Below, in pieces: positions 63,238 through 64,000 of a DNA stretch of 64,000 nt. The position numbers and the translations under genes are program-made. The stretch comes from Streptomyces sp. P9-A4 (lineage in GTDB: Bacteria > Actinomycetota > Actinomycetes > Streptomycetales > Streptomycetaceae). The DNA lies in assembly GCF_036634195.1 (NCBI RefSeq), contig NZ_JAZIFY010000002.1:372001-436000 (forward strand), given 5' to 3'. The notes below the pieces were generated by a model. The model made no database searches, was not told the DNA's origin, and saw only the letters and a list, made by a program, of their open reading frames with translations. Every line of letters starts with the position of its first letter. The stretch's first letter is position 1.

Positions 63238-63816
63238 CTACTCGGATTCGGGGCGGAGGGTCTCGCCGACGCGTAGGTTCCAGCGCCCGGCACGGCCACT
63301 GAAGTGGACGGCGACCAAGGGGCGGACGTCGAGCCGCAGGGCGGCCTCGTCCGGGGCCGCGAGCGCGTGGACCGTCGCGGCGCGGATCACGTCGGGTTCG
63401 GCGACGACGTGGACGCGTCCGGAGCCGGCCTGGAGGGTGTCGAGCCAGCCGCCGACCCGTACGCGGAGGTCGCGCAGGGACTCCCCGCCGTGGGGTGCCG
63501 CCGTCGGGTCGGACAACCAGGCGGCGACGGCGGGTTCCTCGGCGGCGGCGACGGCCGCGAGGGACCGGCCGCGCCACCGTCCCATGGAGCAGCCGGCCAG
63601 TTCGGCCACCGCCTCGGGGGCGAGTCCGAGGGCCCGCGCGGTGCGCAGGCAGCGCGCGGACGGCGAGCAGTACGCGCGCGTGGAGGCGGCCACGGCGGAG
63701 GCGACGGCCTCGGCGCGCGCGATGCCCTCGTCGTCCAGGGGGCTGTCGTCGTCGAAGCGGACGTCGCGCAGCGCTCCGCTCGTTCCGGGGGAGATCAGCG
63801 TCAGCCGGACGGTCAT
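63238..63816 (-). CDS. Histidine phosphatase family protein
   Basis: A 192-residue protein of the phosphoglycerate-mutase-like fold. The usual catalytic RHG at the N-terminus is SPG here (TLISPGTSGALR), so the nucleophilic His is absent at the expected site; the middle part has CSPSARCLRTARALGL (usual R of SPL-R-T-A) and GCSMGRWRGRSL, and HVVAEPDVIRAATVHAL stands where the second His usually lies. Loss of the RHG suggests a non-catalytic or altered member. Similar genes sit beside siderophore importers in Streptomyces. ATG 63816 was chosen as the start of the first strand. Confidence 0.78.
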   Translation of the reverse strand: MTVRLTLISPGTSGALRDVRFDDDSPLDDEGIARAEAVASAVAASTRAYCSPSARCLRTARALGLAPEAVAELAGCSMGRWRGRSLAAVAAAEEPAVAAWLSDPTAAPHGGESLRDLRVRVGGWLDTLQAGSGRVHVVAEPDVIRAATVHALAAPDEAALRLDVRPLVAVHFSGRAGRWNLRVGETLRPESE

Positions 63817-64000
63817 CGGGGTCCTTCTCGGTCGGCGAGGGGCGGGCGCGGCGTGGGGCGAGGTGAGGGGGCGTGGGTTTCGGTGGGGGGTGTGATGGGG
63901 CGTGCAGGGGGAGCGTACGGGGGGCCGGGGCGGGTGATCCATGCCTCACGCCCTTGGCGGCGGACTCGGCGCGCGGTACCGTCGGGCGACATTTGAAGAA
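63817..64000. other. Window edge, no gene supported
   Basis: 184 bp upstream of the histidine phosphatase gene, strongly G/C biased with repeated GGGG tracts. Open frames here look like shadows. The last 30 bases (ending ACATTTGAAGAA) are more AT-rich and may begin another gene or promoter. Confidence 0.35.

Overview
This is high-GC actinobacterial DNA, almost certainly from a Streptomyces chromosome. The reasons are the strong third-position GC bias, GTG/TTG starts behind AGGAGG-type sites, ATGA/GTGA gene overlaps, a DasR-type chitinase promoter, a DmdR/DtxR-type iron box, a 2-methylisoborneol (2-MIB) operon with an encapsulin-type shell gene, and a Rox-type rifampin monooxygenase behind a rifamycin-associated inverted repeat. 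No rRNA, tRNA or CRISPR array was seen. The window mixes core-like metabolism with accessory genes and contains an unusually decayed stretch at about 46.6-53.2 kb.

Layout. 0-4.5 kb: the end of a translationally coupled glycan operon (flippase-like membrane protein end, GT2, pyruvyltransferase family, RmlC-like epimerase, class III aminotransferase). 4.5-6.0 kb: PAP2 phosphatase and FMN reductase. 6-14.8 kb: a likely envelope/stress island with a large LuxR-type (LAL) ATPase regulator, an MFS exporter and several small membrane or SHOCT proteins; three of its promoters share a 21-bp inverted-repeat motif. 14.9-20.3 kb: acyl-CoA dehydrogenase with PadR regulator and operator, ZapE-type ATPase, a GH15 relic and a carboxylate-amine ligase. 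20.5-24.2 kb: two tandem DUF4139 proteins. 24.4-30 kb: KatG, a DUF1684 protein behind a 22-residue leader peptide, and a GlxA-type regulator divergent from a dienelactone hydrolase.

30-37 kb: chitinase with a DasR box inside its promoter, rifampin monooxygenase with a RAE-like operator, then the 2-MIB operon (family 2B encapsulin-type shell, 2-MIB synthase, GPP methyltransferase), with a MITE between shell and synthase genes. 37-45.5 kb: SMP-30 protein, Lrp regulator, SRPBCC protein, xylose-type ABC operon, and a BCCT transporter whose stop codon comes from a second, inverted copy of the same MITE. 45.6-53.2 kb: phosphotransferase-like gene, then a graveyard: a GntR/cytosine-deaminase fusion with a nonsense codon, a phosphoribosyltransferase that has lost its stop, an IS5-type transposase split by a GNAT segment, and a pectate lyase lacking its catalytic core. 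53.1-64 kb: secreted protein, alcohol dehydrogenase/SDR/TetR set, GH16-like protein, solitary argB paralogue, iron-boxed siderophore ABC importer and a histidine phosphatase.

Most notable: the MITE-interrupted encapsulin/2-MIB operon, the shared promoter motif of the LAL island, the leader peptide before the DUF1684 gene, and the layered regulatory DNA between chitinase and rox.
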